48,228 nucleotides of DNA, from the NCBI GenBank assembly GCA_017439555.1, contig JAFSIZ010000091.1, forward strand, positions 1-48,228. The letters are read 5' to 3'. This stretch comes from Oscillospiraceae bacterium (GTDB taxonomy: Bacteria; Bacillota; Clostridia; Oscillospirales; JAAYXM01). A program made the translations under genes and the position numbers. Shown here piece after piece: positions 1-7,664 of the stretch (within the stretch, counting starts at the first letter, position 1; each line of letters opens with the position of its first letter). The notes below the pieces were generated by a model, which was given only the letters and a program-made list of their open reading frames with translations, searched no databases and had not been told where the DNA came from.

Positions 1-609
1 CGGATGGATTTCTGCATTTCTTATCGCCGTCTGAACATATTCGGGTACCGGCTTCACTTCTCCGATATAGCCTTCCGCATCATAATAATATTTGCGTTGC
101 GGCTGTGTGCTTCTGCTGAAATCCGGCATATAGTCCTTTGCTTTGCGGATGAAGTCTCCGGGCTTGCGTTGTGCTTCATAATCCTCATAGATACTTTCGA
201 AGCCTTCGAAGAAATCGGAATAATCCTTTTCCGTCGCTCCGCCGTCTTTGATTATTTTGAACGTATCTCCGTTCTGATACGCATTGGGTGACGATGTTGT
301 CGGCACGCCTAAGCGCTGCATACGTTCGTGGTGTTCCTTTGCCCAATCATAGACAGCGGCGCTCCCCGGCGATTTTGAATATGGCGATTCATACGCTTCA
401 AAACTGCTTTCAAAACCGGGCTTCTTTTTCTTTGACCGGGATGATGTTTTGCTCTGTGTCTGTGATGCTCTTTTTGCCTGGTTTTCCTTTGTTGGTGCAA
501 GGCTTGAGCTTTGGTTTGATGCTTGTGTCGGAGTTTTCATCCCAAGTGTCTCGTAAAATTTATCCGGGTTTCTCAGAAGATCATATCCGGCACCTTGCAA
601 ACTGTACAT
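1..609 (-). CDS. Hypothetical protein, N-terminal part only (runs off left edge)
   Basis: The minus strand is open from an ATG at 609 to base 1, giving 203 codons with no stop, so only the N-terminal part is present. The start is supported by an AAGGGGGA ribosome site about 10 bases upstream and a promoter just beyond it. The protein begins MYSLQGAGYDLL and has no signal peptide or membrane segment. Residues about 30-65 are a low-complexity Ser/Thr/Gln/Lys linker ending in a KKKK run. After it comes a charged, Tyr- and Asp-rich region. I do not recognise the family. The long polar linker after a short N-terminal segment resembles that of large multidomain or phage-type structural proteins, but that is only an impression. 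It is transcribed in the same direction as metG and separated from it by a terminator. Confidence 0.7.
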   Translation of the reverse strand, partial: MYSLQGAGYDLLRNPDKFYETLGMKTPTQASNQSSSLAPTKENQAKRASQTQSKTSSRSKKKKPGFESSFEAYESPYSKSPGSAAVYDWAKEHHERMQRLGVPTTSSPNAYQNGDTFKIIKDGGATEKDYSDFFEGFESIYEDYEAQRKPGDFIRKAKDYMPDFSRSTQPQRKYYYDAEGYIGEVKPVPEYVQTAIRNAEIHP

Positions 610-627
610 ATTTATTATTCCCCCTTC

Positions 628-655
628 ATTATAGCACAGTTTTTTACATTTGCAA
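628..655 (-). promoter_or_regulatory. Promoter of the left-edge hypothetical gene
   Basis: On the minus strand, TTGCAA (650-655) is followed after 16 bases by a perfect TATAAT (628-633). The ATG at 609 lies a short distance downstream with a good ribosome site. This also supports the reality of the gene. Confidence 0.6.
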
Positions 656-700
656 ATCGCCAACTTTTTGCCATCTTTTGAGAAGGGGGAGTGACAAATA

Positions 701-753
701 AAACAACAGCGCAGAGGGTAATTCCTCTCTGCGCTGTTTCTTGTTGTTTTTTT
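701..753 (-). terminator. Bidirectional-looking intrinsic terminator after metG
   Basis: A 12-bp perfect stem pairs 705-716 (AACAGCGCAGAG) with 727-738 (CTCTGCGCTGTT). On the minus strand it follows the metG stop and leads into a T-rich stretch. On the plus strand it is also followed by T-rich sequence (739-753). Confidence 0.8.
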
Positions 754-2671
754 AATGAATCTGAGAGCCTTCCTCGACGGAATCGTCAACAAAGATTACC
801 TTGCATCCGCCATCGGGCATATCTGCCGCGAGAAGCATTCCGTTGCTCTCAACGCCGCGGAGCTTTGCCGGCGCAAGGTTTGAGACAAGAATAACCTTTT
901 TGCCGATAAGCTCTTCGGGCTTATATTGCTGTGCAATTCCCGAAACAATCTGGCGTGTTGCTTCGCCTGTGTCAACAATGATGCGGAGCAGCTTGTCTGA
1001 TTTCTTGACAGGCTCACACTCGAGAATCTTTGCGACGCGAAGGTCAACCCTATCAAAATCGTCAATCGTTATCTGATCTTTATAAGGAGCGACTTCCTTT
1101 TTCGGAGGCTCATTCTCTGCTGCAAGCTCCTCAAGCTTCTTTGCCTCGTCGATTCTTGCAAAGAGCGGCTCAGCCTTTCCGACTGTTTTGCTGCCGCTTT
1201 CGGCAAAGATATTGAGGTTTTCAATCTCGCCTTTTTCTGCACCGATCTGTGTGAAAATCTTATCCGAAGTCTCGGGCATAAACGGCGCGAGAAGCGTTGC
1301 TATAAAGCGGATAGACTCAAGAAGGTTGAAGAGAACGGTCTCAAGGCGGTCGCGCTTCGCTTCATCCTTTGCAAGTGCCCAGGGCTCTGTTTCGTCGATA
1401 TACTTGTTGCTTCTTCTTGCGAGGGAGATAATCTCCTCGAGCGCATCTGCAACGCGATAATCGTTCATCTTTGCTTCGACATTTGCGCGTGCGGAAACGG
1501 CTGTCGCTCTGAGGTCTGCATCAAAGTCCTCGCAGACGTTTCTGAAGGAAACCGTGCCGCCGAAATATTTGTTTGCCATAGCCACTGTGCGGTTGACGAG
1601 ATTTCCGAGCGTGTTTGCAAGGTCTGCGTTGAAGCGCGCAATGATCGTCTCATAGGTGATAGTTCCATCCTGTGCGAACGGCATCTCACGGAGGACATAA
1701 TAGCGCACTGCGTCAACTCCGAAATGGCGGACAAGGTCGTCTGCATAGATGACGTTGCCCTTTGATTTGCTCATCTTGTCCGTTCCAAAGAGAAGCCACG
1801 GATGACCGAAGACTTTTTTCGGAAGCGGCTCACCGAGAGCCATAAGCATAATCGGCCAATAAATTGTGTGGAAGCGGAGAATGTCCTTTCCGATGATGTG
1901 GACGTCTGCCGGCCAGTATTTGCTATAGAGCTCACCCGAGCCATCGGGGTTATAGCCGAGAGCCGTGATATAGTTTGAGAGCGCATCGATCCATACATAG
2001 ATGACGTGCTTGTCGTCAAAGGTTACAGGAACGCCCCATTTAAACGATGAACGGGAAACACAGAGATCCTGAAGACCCGGCTTTAAGAAGTTGTTCACCA
2101 TCTCGCGCTTGCGGCTTTCGGGCTGGATGAATTCGGGGTTTTCCTCGATGTGGCGCATCAGGGCATCCTGATATTTGCTCATTCTGAAGAAATATGCTTC
2201 CTCGTTTGCCTGCTTGACGGGGCGGCCGCAATCCGGGCATACTCCGTTTTCGATCTGTGTGTCGGTGAAGAAGGATTCGCAAGGTACGCAATACCAGCCC
2301 TTGTATTCACCCTTGTAGATATCGCCCTGATCATAGAGCTTCTTGAAAATCTTCTGAACTGCATCGACGTGGTAATCATCTGTTGTGCGGATGAACTTGT
2401 CATAGCTTGAGTTCATAAGATCCCAGATAGTCTTTATCTCGCCGGCGACTCCATCGACATATTCCTTTGGTGTAACGCCCTGCTCACGCGCGATGTCCTC
2501 AATCTTCTGGCCGTGCTCGTCCGTTCCTGTGAGGAAGAACACGTCATAGCCCATTGAACGCTTGAATCTTGCGATAGCGTCGGTCAGGACAACCTCATAG
2601 GTGTTGCCTATGTGGGGCTTGCGCGAAGTGTAAGCAATGGCAGTGGTTATATAAAACTTTTCTTTTTCCAT
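752..2671 (-). CDS. metG: Methionyl-tRNA synthetase
   Basis: Charges tRNA-Met with methionine in the cytoplasm. The 639-residue protein is the long form with a C-terminal tRNA-binding domain. Visible signatures are the class I HIGH-type motif HIGN (residues 20-23), a zinc knuckle made of C128/C131 and C145/C148, and the KMSKS loop at 299-303. The C-terminal about 105 residues (from about 535) form an OB-fold of the Trbp111 type, with the DLRVAKI and SNLAPAKLRG motifs. The ATG start has a GAGG-like ribosome site. It is monocistronic: its own promoter lies upstream and a strong hairpin terminator follows the stop. No T-box leader is visible, because the 5' region is short. Confidence 0.97.
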   Translation of the reverse strand: MEKEKFYITTAIAYTSRKPHIGNTYEVVLTDAIARFKRSMGYDVFFLTGTDEHGQKIEDIAREQGVTPKEYVDGVAGEIKTIWDLMNSSYDKFIRTTDDYHVDAVQKIFKKLYDQGDIYKGEYKGWYCVPCESFFTDTQIENGVCPDCGRPVKQANEEAYFFRMSKYQDALMRHIEENPEFIQPESRKREMVNNFLKPGLQDLCVSRSSFKWGVPVTFDDKHVIYVWIDALSNYITALGYNPDGSGELYSKYWPADVHIIGKDILRFHTIYWPIMLMALGEPLPKKVFGHPWLLFGTDKMSKSKGNVIYADDLVRHFGVDAVRYYVLREMPFAQDGTITYETIIARFNADLANTLGNLVNRTVAMANKYFGGTVSFRNVCEDFDADLRATAVSARANVEAKMNDYRVADALEEIISLARRSNKYIDETEPWALAKDEAKRDRLETVLFNLLESIRFIATLLAPFMPETSDKIFTQIGAEKGEIENLNIFAESGSKTVGKAEPLFARIDEAKKLEELAAENEPPKKEVAPYKDQITIDDFDRVDLRVAKILECEPVKKSDKLLRIIVDTGEATRQIVSGIAQQYKPEELIGKKVILVSNLAPAKLRGVESNGMLLAADMPDGGCKVIFVDDSVEEGSQIH

Positions 2672-2707
2672 AGCTTTTGCCTCTTTTCGTTTTGTTTATA
2701 ATAAAAC

Positions 2708-2737
2708 AGTATACCATAAAACAGGTAAAATTTGCAA
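2708..2737 (-). promoter_or_regulatory. Probable metG promoter
   Basis: On the minus strand TTGCAA (2732-2737) and TATACT (2708-2713) are separated by 18 bases, a short distance upstream of the metG start. It lies back to back with the promoter of the VanW gene. Confidence 0.5.
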
Positions 2738-2775
2738 CAGGTGCAATTAAAATATGAAAAAATTAAAATAAACAG

Positions 2776-2804
2776 TTGAAATTGAAGCGTTTTGAGGATA
2801 TACT
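2776..2804 (+). promoter_or_regulatory. Promoter of the VanW/DUF975 gene pair
   Basis: TTGAAA (2776-2781), a 17-base spacer, then TATACT (2799-2804), about 33 bases before the ATG at 2838. Confidence 0.65.
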
Positions 2805-2837
2805 GTATATTAAGATAGTAGTATATAAAGGCAAGGG

Positions 2838-4673
2838 ATGAAAATGATGAAATTATTCAGTGGAAATAAGATTCCGAAATGGGCAGTGATAACGGCGGCA
2901 GCGGCAGGGCTTGTGCTCGTTCTGTTTGTCGGGCTTATCATATATACATATGCCCACGCCGATATTTTCCCGGGCGTCACAGCGGCCGGGGTGAAGCTTG
3001 GCGGAATGGATGCTGCCGAGGCGACGGCGGCGCTCGACACTGCTTGCAGTGAGCGCTATGCAGATGCATCGCTCACGGTAAAGCTCGAGGATCTCTGGAG
3101 CCGTGAGATCGCGGCATCTGAGCTCGGGCTCAGCTTCTCGTCTGCCGACACAGCGGCGAAGGCGGCTGCAATCGGCCACGAGGGCGGTATGTTCAAGCGT
3201 ATGGGTGCTGTGCTCGATGCAATGTTCGGCGGCTATGATGTCGAGGTCTCCGTCAATATGGATGAGGCTGCTGTCGAAAGCCTGAAGGAGGAGTTCGCAA
3301 AGTTTGATGTCGCGCCTGTCGATGCGGATTATACCATCGAGGATGAGACAACGCTCGTGCTTCATCCGCGCCAGGACGGCAGAAAGCTCGACACTGACGT
3401 TCTTATGAAAACAGTTACAGAGCGCTTCTTTGCGCAGGATTATTCGGAGATTGTGGCAACCCGTGAGGTTGCTGAGTCTGTGGCGCTCGATATGGATAAG
3501 GTCTATTCCGAGGTTCACAAGGAGGTTGCGGATGCGCGCCTTGAAAAGAAGTCTGACGGAAATGTCATAGTTCCCCATGTCGTCGGCGTTGACTATGATC
3601 TTGAGGCGGCAAAGGTCGCCTATTCGCAGAAGCCTGACGAGGTCATACGCATTCCGCTCAAGCTCACACAGCCGAAGGTGCTCACAAAGCATCTTGAGGT
3701 AAACCTCTTCAAATATTGCCTTGCCGAGGTAACGACGCGCTTCAGCCCGAAGAAGGTGGCGAGAACATCAAACGTCCGCCTTTCCGCAAAGCTCATAAAC
3801 GGAACGATTCTCAATCCCGGCGAAGAATTTTCATATAATAAGACTGTCGGCCCGAGAACGAAGGCACGCGGCTTCAAGGAGGCGGCGATCTTTGCACAGG
3901 GCGAGGTTGTTGACGGAATCGGCGGCGGCATCTGCCAGACCTCTTCGACGCTGTATATGGCGGCGGTCAAGGCAAATATGAAGACTGTTCAGCGCTCAAA
4001 CCACAGCTTCTATGTAGACTATGCTCCAAAGGGCGAGGATGCAACCGTTGTCTATGGCTCGCTCGATTTCAAATTCAAGAACACGAGCAAATATCCGATA
4101 AAGATTGTTGCCACATCGCAGAATAACTGGATAAAGGTTCAGATTATGGGAACAGAGCCCGATGAGGTCAGAACAGTCAAGCTCACAAAGAAAACACATT
4201 CAACAACGCCCTACACAACGCGCGAAAAGCCCTCGGCAGAGCTTGCTCCGGGTGAGCGCAAGGTTGAGCAGAAGGGTCAGCCCGGGCTTTCTATGACGGT
4301 CTATCGCAACGTATATGACAAGAACGGAAAGCTTGTCGAATCATATGTTGAGAATACTTCCAAATATAAGCCGATGCCTGAGATTGTGCTCGTAGGAACA
4401 GGCGCGGCTGCGGAGACAACAGCTCCTGCAACAGGTGAGACAACACCTCCTGCTGAGGCAGAGAAGCCCGCAGAAACGCCGGCACCTGCACCGGAGGCAG
4501 AAAAGCCTGCGGAAACGCCGGCGCCTGCACCGGAGGCAGAAAAGCCTGCAGAAACACCTGCACCTGCTCCCGAAGCTCCTGCAGAGACGCCTGCCGACAC
4601 AACGGCAGACACAGCGCCTGCGCAGGAACAGGCGGAAAACGCAGATGCAGAAAACAGCGGAGACGCTGAATAA
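2838..4673 (+). CDS. VanW/G5-domain cell-envelope protein
   Basis: A membrane-anchored, mostly extracytoplasmic protein of 611 residues. Residues about 14-38 form a single N-terminal membrane anchor. Residues about 45-290 resemble the paired putative peptidoglycan-binding domains found in front of VanW (PG_binding_4 type). The VanW domain spans about 300-432, with the conserved GGGICQTSSTLY stretch at 362-373. A G5-like domain follows (about 445-522), ending in the typical EIVLVGTG. The last about 90 residues are a Pro/Ala/Glu tail with three copies of a 13-residue unit. The family is associated with cell-wall binding; the exact role is unknown and vancomycin resistance should not be inferred. 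Two starts are possible, ATG 2838 or 2844. It is followed closely by the DUF975 gene, probably in one operon. Confidence 0.88.
   Translation: MKMMKLFSGNKIPKWAVITAAAAGLVLVLFVGLIIYTYAHADIFPGVTAAGVKLGGMDAAEATAALDTACSERYADASLTVKLEDLWSREIAASELGLSFSSADTAAKAAAIGHEGGMFKRMGAVLDAMFGGYDVEVSVNMDEAAVESLKEEFAKFDVAPVDADYTIEDETTLVLHPRQDGRKLDTDVLMKTVTERFFAQDYSEIVATREVAESVALDMDKVYSEVHKEVADARLEKKSDGNVIVPHVVGVDYDLEAAKVAYSQKPDEVIRIPLKLTQPKVLTKHLEVNLFKYCLAEVTTRFSPKKVARTSNVRLSAKLINGTILNPGEEFSYNKTVGPRTKARGFKEAAIFAQGEVVDGIGGGICQTSSTLYMAAVKANMKTVQRSNHSFYVDYAPKGEDATVVYGSLDFKFKNTSKYPIKIVATSQNNWIKVQIMGTEPDEVRTVKLTKKTHSTTPYTTREKPSAELAPGERKVEQKGQPGLSMTVYRNVYDKNGKLVESYVENTSKYKPMPEIVLVGTGAAAETTAPATGETTPPAEAEKPAETPAPAPEAEKPAETPAPAPEAEKPAETPAPAPEAPAETPADTTADTAPAQEQAENADAENSGDAE
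4458..4574 (+). repeat. Three 39-bp tandem repeats encoding a Pro/Ala/Glu tail
   Basis: Three in-frame 39-base units (4458-4496, 4497-4535, 4536-4574) each encode AEKPAETPAPAPE. They differ at a few mostly silent positions. This is a low-complexity wall-spanning spacer at the C-terminus of the VanW protein and is likely to vary in copy number between strains. Confidence 0.85.
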
Positions 4674-4709
4674 GCTTTTATTATAAGAGAAAGAAAACGG
4701 AGAGATATG

Positions 4710-5537
4710 ATGGATAAAACAAATGCAAGACGTGCAATAAAAATGATTGCCTCTCGCAATATGCAGGGCAACTGGATAAAGTCGTTTCTGCTCTTTATTG
4801 CAATCAGCGTAATCCAGATGGCTATCCTCAGCTTCCTGCCGCTCAGGCTTCCGCTTCAGGAAGAGATTGTCGCAGCCGGGGAGGATATAATCAAGCTACT
4901 TATGCTTTTCCTGCCGAGAGAAATAACATATCGCACGATAGCGTCCTATGCGGTGACAGCTGTGCTCTATATCCTTGTTATGTGTCCGCTGTCTGTCGGT
5001 ACGTGTGCGTTTTTCAGAAAGATTGCAAAGGGTGAAAAGGCAAGGCTCAGGGATGCATTTTCGGTGTTCGCCAATTTAAAGACGATTTTCGGCTCAATAT
5101 GGCTCAACTTCCTCGTGCTTCTGATATCGTCCTTCTGGGTATTCCTGTTTATGCTCGTTCCCGTCGCAGTTGAGGTTTTTGCTATCGTGGTCGAGTCCTG
5201 GTTGCTGCCGTGGCTTGTTGTTGTATTGCTTATCGGCGCATCGGTTCTTTCGGTGCTCTGGGTGTCGAGATATTCATTCGCGCTGTATATTTATGCTGAA
5301 GGAAACCTCGGCCCGTTCGCATCGCTGTGTGAGAGCATCAGGCTTATGAACCATCGCCTCGGCGAGTGCCTTTCGCTTCGCGCCTCATATTTTCTGTGGG
5401 ATATCGTGTGCTATTTCTTCCCACCGCTGAGCTTTATATACAGCGCACTTTTTCAGACGGCATATGCAAAATATCTCGAATATCTGCGCGGAGAGATTTT
5501 CACACCTTCGTCAGAAGCTCCGCAGCAGGAGCAATAA
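4710..5537 (+). CDS. DUF975-family integral membrane protein
   Basis: A 275-residue polytopic membrane protein. The N-terminus (NARRAIKMIASRNMQGNW) followed by a hydrophobic segment is typical of DUF975 proteins of Firmicutes. Further hydrophobic stretches lie near residues 70-95, 125-160, 165-195 and 225-250, and the internal part shows the family-like SVGTCAFFRKIAKGEKA loop. The molecular function is not known. The start could be ATG 4707 or 4710; GGAGAG at 4699-4704 fits 4710 slightly better. It lies about 36 bases after the VanW gene with no promoter or terminator between, so co-transcription is likely. No clear terminator follows; the promoter of the aromatic operon begins within 20 bases of its stop. 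Confidence 0.82.
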   Translation: MDKTNARRAIKMIASRNMQGNWIKSFLLFIAISVIQMAILSFLPLRLPLQEEIVAAGEDIIKLLMLFLPREITYRTIASYAVTAVLYILVMCPLSVGTCAFFRKIAKGEKARLRDAFSVFANLKTIFGSIWLNFLVLLISSFWVFLFMLVPVAVEVFAIVVESWLLPWLVVVLLIGASVLSVLWVSRYSFALYIYAEGNLGPFASLCESIRLMNHRLGECLSLRASYFLWDIVCYFFPPLSFIYSALFQTAYAKYLEYLRGEIFTPSSEAPQQEQ

Positions 5538-5553
5538 AATTTTCAAATTATTG

Positions 5554-5582
5554 TTGACAAACATTTTTCACAGTGGTATAAT
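5554..5582 (+). promoter_or_regulatory. Consensus promoter of the aromatic amino acid operon
   Basis: A perfect TTGACA (5554-5559) and a perfect TATAAT (5577-5582) are separated by exactly 17 bases. Such a strong constitutive promoter suits control by transcription attenuation downstream rather than by an activator. Confidence 0.92.
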
Positions 5583-5614
5583 TTCATAAAAATACAGAAG
5601 GGTAAGTTTTAAAG

Positions 5615-5686
5615 ATGGCTCTTTCAATCAATGCATCAGCAATATTCTTTTATTTTTACTTTTACTTTTTTGGCTTTAAAAAGTAA
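5615..5686 (+). CDS. Phe/Tyr-rich leader peptide (attenuator)
   Basis: A 23-codon reading frame, ATG 5615 to TAA 5684-5686, reads MALSINASAI then FFYFYFYFFGF then KK. Ten of the eleven residues 11-21 are Phe (7) or Tyr (3). It starts about 33 bases after the -10 box and is preceded by an AGAAGGG purine stretch (about 12 bases before the ATG, so a weak site). It precedes the terminator hairpin in front of aroF. This is the arrangement of ribosome-mediated attenuation leaders such as pheL: starvation for Phe-tRNA or Tyr-tRNA would stall the ribosome in the codon run and allow read-through. All six operon genes downstream make Phe, Tyr or their precursor chorismate, which matches the codon content. 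Seen directly: frame, composition, hairpins. Inferred: the mechanism. Confidence 0.9.
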   Translation: MALSINASAIFFYFYFYFFGFKK

Positions 5687-5692
5687 AAGTGA
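5656..5692 (+). promoter_or_regulatory. Leader hairpin 1 (pause-type stem over the Tyr/Phe codons)
   Basis: ACTTTTACTTTTT (5658-5670) is perfectly complementary to AAAAAGTAAAAGT (5678-5690), with a 7-base loop. Two further pairs, one of them G-U, extend it to 5656-5692. The left arm is made of the last Tyr/Phe codons and the right arm covers the leader stop codon. It would be melted by a ribosome translating the leader and corresponds in position to the 1:2 stem of classical attenuators. Confidence 0.75.
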
Positions 5693-5693
5693 T

Positions 5694-5745
5694 TTCTGTT
5701 GCATAAAAAAGAGTTTTTAGGTTAATTAAAGGCTTTGCAGTAGAA
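5694..5745 (+). promoter_or_regulatory. Candidate antiterminator pairing
   Basis: TTCTGTTGCA (5694-5703) can pair with TGCAGTAGAA (5736-5745) over 10 bases including two G-U pairs. The second segment contains part of the left arm of the terminator, so the two structures exclude each other. The first segment begins 8 bases after the leader stop codon: a ribosome paused on the Phe/Tyr codons would leave it free, and one sitting at the stop would cover it. Found by eye; folding energies were not calculated. Confidence 0.55.
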
Positions 5746-5775
5746 TTCACTACTGTAAAGCCTTTTTGATTATTG
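5728..5775 (+). terminator. Attenuator terminator before aroF
   Basis: A 16-bp stem pairs 5728-5743 (AAAGGCTTTGCAGTAG) with 5750-5765 (CTACTGTAAAGCCTTT). It has one G-U pair and a 6-base loop, and the T run continues to about 5767. It lies between the leader peptide and aroF inside what must be the operon transcript, as expected of an attenuator. Confidence 0.9.
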
Positions 5776-5809
5776 TAAATTTTTTATCCGTATAAGGAGG
5801 AAATATAAA

Positions 5810-6811
5810 ATGATAGCAGTACTCAAACGCGACGTGCCGCAGGCACAGGTGGATAATCTTATTGCTTGGCTCAGCGAGCAGAACATACAGGTTCATATTT
5901 CAAAGGGCGAATTCCAGACGGTGCTCGGCTTTATCGGCGATACGCGGGATGTCGATGTGGAGCTCATAGAGGGGCTTGATATCATACAGAATGTGACTCG
6001 CATAACAGAGCCGTTTAAAAGCGCAAACCGCAAATTCCATCCGGAGAACACGGTATGTGATATAAACGGTGTCAAAATCGGCGGCGGAAACTTTGCCATT
6101 ATTGCAGGCCCCTGTTCTGTCGAGAGCGAGGAGCAGATAATCGGAATCGCCCACGCTGTCAAGGCATCGGGAGCGACGCTCCTGCGCGGCGGCGCGTTCA
6201 AGCCGAGAACGAGCCCGTATGATTTTCAGGGCCTGAAGGCAGAGGGGATCGATTTCCTCTTGGAGGCAAAGGAAATCACAGGTATGCCTATCGTCACAGA
6301 GATTATGAATGCAAACCATCTTGAGCTTTTTGAGAATGTCGATGTAATTCAGGTCGGTGCGCGTAATATGCAGAACTTCGAGCTCTTAAAAGAGCTTGGA
6401 AGAACAAAGAAGACGATTCTCTTGAAGCGCGGCCTTGCCAATACATTGAAGGAGCTTCTTATGAGCGCTGAATATATTATGGCAGGCGGAAATGAGAACA
6501 TCATTCTTTGCGAGCGCGGAATCAGAACCTTTGAAACCTATACAAGAAACACGCTCGATCTTTCGGCTGTGCCGATGCTCAAGGAGCTTTCACATCTTCC
6601 GGTTGTCGTTGACCCGAGCCATGCAAGCGGAATAGCGCGTCTCGTAAAGCCGATGGCACTTGCCGCGGCGGCCTGCGGAGCAGACGGCCTTATGATCGAG
6701 GTTCACAATGATCCGAAGCGCGCTCTGTGCGACGGTGCACAGTCGCTCACGCCAGAGCAGTTTGACGATGTCGCAAAGGCAGTGTTTGCGGTGCGCGAGG
6801 CGGTGAAATAG
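5810..6811 (+). CDS. aroF: 3-Deoxy-7-phosphoheptulonate (DAHP) synthase, type I beta
   Basis: First step of the shikimate pathway: condenses phosphoenolpyruvate and erythrose 4-phosphate. The 333-residue protein has a ferredoxin-like regulatory domain at residues 1 to about 70 and a TIM-barrel catalytic domain. The catalytic domain shows [29 protein letters not shown] and VVDPSHASG, all characteristic of the KdsA-like (I beta) class. In relatives the N-terminal domain mediates feedback control by Phe/Tyr or prephenate. The start has a strong AAGGAGG site. It is the first structural gene after the attenuator; tyrA begins one base after its stop. Confidence 0.96.
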   Translation: MIAVLKRDVPQAQVDNLIAWLSEQNIQVHISKGEFQTVLGFIGDTRDVDVELIEGLDIIQNVTRITEPFKSANRKFHPENTVCDINGVKIGGGNFAIIAGPCSVESEEQIIGIAHAVKASGATLLRGGAFKPRTSPYDFQGLKAEGIDFLLEAKEITGMPIVTEIMNANHLELFENVDVIQVGARNMQNFELLKELGRTKKTILLKRGLANTLKELLMSAEYIMAGGNENIILCERGIRTFETYTRNTLDLSAVPMLKELSHLPVVVDPSHASGIARLVKPMALAAAACGADGLMIEVHNDPKRALCDGAQSLTPEQFDDVAKAVFAVREAVK

Positions 6812-6812
6812 G

Positions 6813-7664
6813 ATGACTGTCGGAATAGTCGGCCTCGGTCTTATAGGAGGCTCGCTCGCAAAGGCTTTTAAATTCAATACAGAATATACAGTGCTTGCAC
6901 ACGATATTGACGAGGTGTCATATAAGCGCGCAGTGCTCGTCAATGCGGTTGACGGCAAGCTCACAGAGGAGACTCTGCAGGATTGTGATTTTCTGTTTGT
7001 TGCACTCTATCCGCAGGCATCGGTTGAGTATATGCAGAAAAACGCACACCTCATAAAAAAGGGCGCGATAGTGGTTGATTGCTGCGGTGTCAAGGAGTGT
7101 GTCTGTCCGCCGCTGTTTGAGCTTGCGGAAAAACACGGCTTTCACTATGTCGGCGGTCACCCGATGGCAGGTCGCCAGTTTTCAGGCTTCCGCTATGCAC
7201 AGGAAAATCTGTTCCGCGGCGCGTGTATGATTCTTGTGCCAAAGCCCGGCGAGGATATAAATCTGCTTGAAAAGGTAAAAAAATGCCTGACAAGGGCAGG
7301 CTTTGCCCACGTAACCATCACCACTGCGGAAAACCACGATGAGATTATCGCCTATACCTCACAGCTTGCCCATGTCGTTTCAAACGCATATGTCAAATCG
7401 CCGCGGGCGGCGGTGCATAAGGGCTTTTCGGCAGGCAGCTATAAGGACCTCACGAGAGTAGCAAAGCTTTCTGAAAATATGTGGACGGAGCTTTTTCTTG
7501 AAAACCGCGGAAACCTCGTTTCCGAGCTTGATTTTATTATCGATTCGCTGACAGAATATCGCGATGCTCTTGTTGAAAATGATGCGGAAAGGCTCAGAAG
7601 CCTTCTGCGCGAGGGACGCGAGCGCAAGGAAAGGATAGATGAAGAGTGGAGAGAATTAGAGTAG
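6813..7664 (+). CDS. tyrA: Prephenate dehydrogenase
   Basis: Oxidative decarboxylation of prephenate to 4-hydroxyphenylpyruvate, the tyrosine branch. The 283-residue protein starts directly with a Rossmann fold (GLGLIGGSLAKAF, residues 7-19) and carries the conserved GGHPMAG motif with the catalytic-region His. There is no C-terminal ACT domain, so Tyr feedback through such a domain is not expected; control may rest on the leader. Prephenate versus arogenate preference cannot be judged here. The stop lies 19 bases inside aroB, indicating translational coupling. Confidence 0.94.
   Translation: MTVGIVGLGLIGGSLAKAFKFNTEYTVLAHDIDEVSYKRAVLVNAVDGKLTEETLQDCDFLFVALYPQASVEYMQKNAHLIKKGAIVVDCCGVKECVCPPLFELAEKHGFHYVGGHPMAGRQFSGFRYAQENLFRGACMILVPKPGEDINLLEKVKKCLTRAGFAHVTITTAENHDEIIAYTSQLAHVVSNAYVKSPRAAVHKGFSAGSYKDLTRVAKLSENMWTELFLENRGNLVSELDFIIDSLTEYRDALVENDAERLRSLLREGRERKERIDEEWRELE

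Noticed and set aside
4..701. Open plus-strand frames (4-291, 288-701)
   Set aside because: They lie opposite the minus-strand gene that starts at 609, which has a promoter and ribosome site. The plus frames have neither.
2732..2747. TTGCA-N5-TGCAA repeat upstream of metG as a second Crp/Fnr operator
   Set aside because: Spacing and arms differ from the 13617-13632 palindrome, and the left arm is simply the -35 box of the metG promoter.
2853..3692. 279-codon minus-strand frame
   Set aside because: Antisense shadow of the VanW gene; Cys/Arg-rich composition, no ribosome site, no family resemblance.
4458..4574. Repeat array as a CRISPR
   Set aside because: The units are contiguous, in frame and without spacers; it is a protein-coding Pro/Ala/Glu repeat.
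2838..4673. Vancomycin resistance gene because of the VanW domain
   Set aside because: No van ligase, dehydrogenase or two-component genes nearby; VanW/G5 proteins are common wall-associated proteins of Firmicutes.
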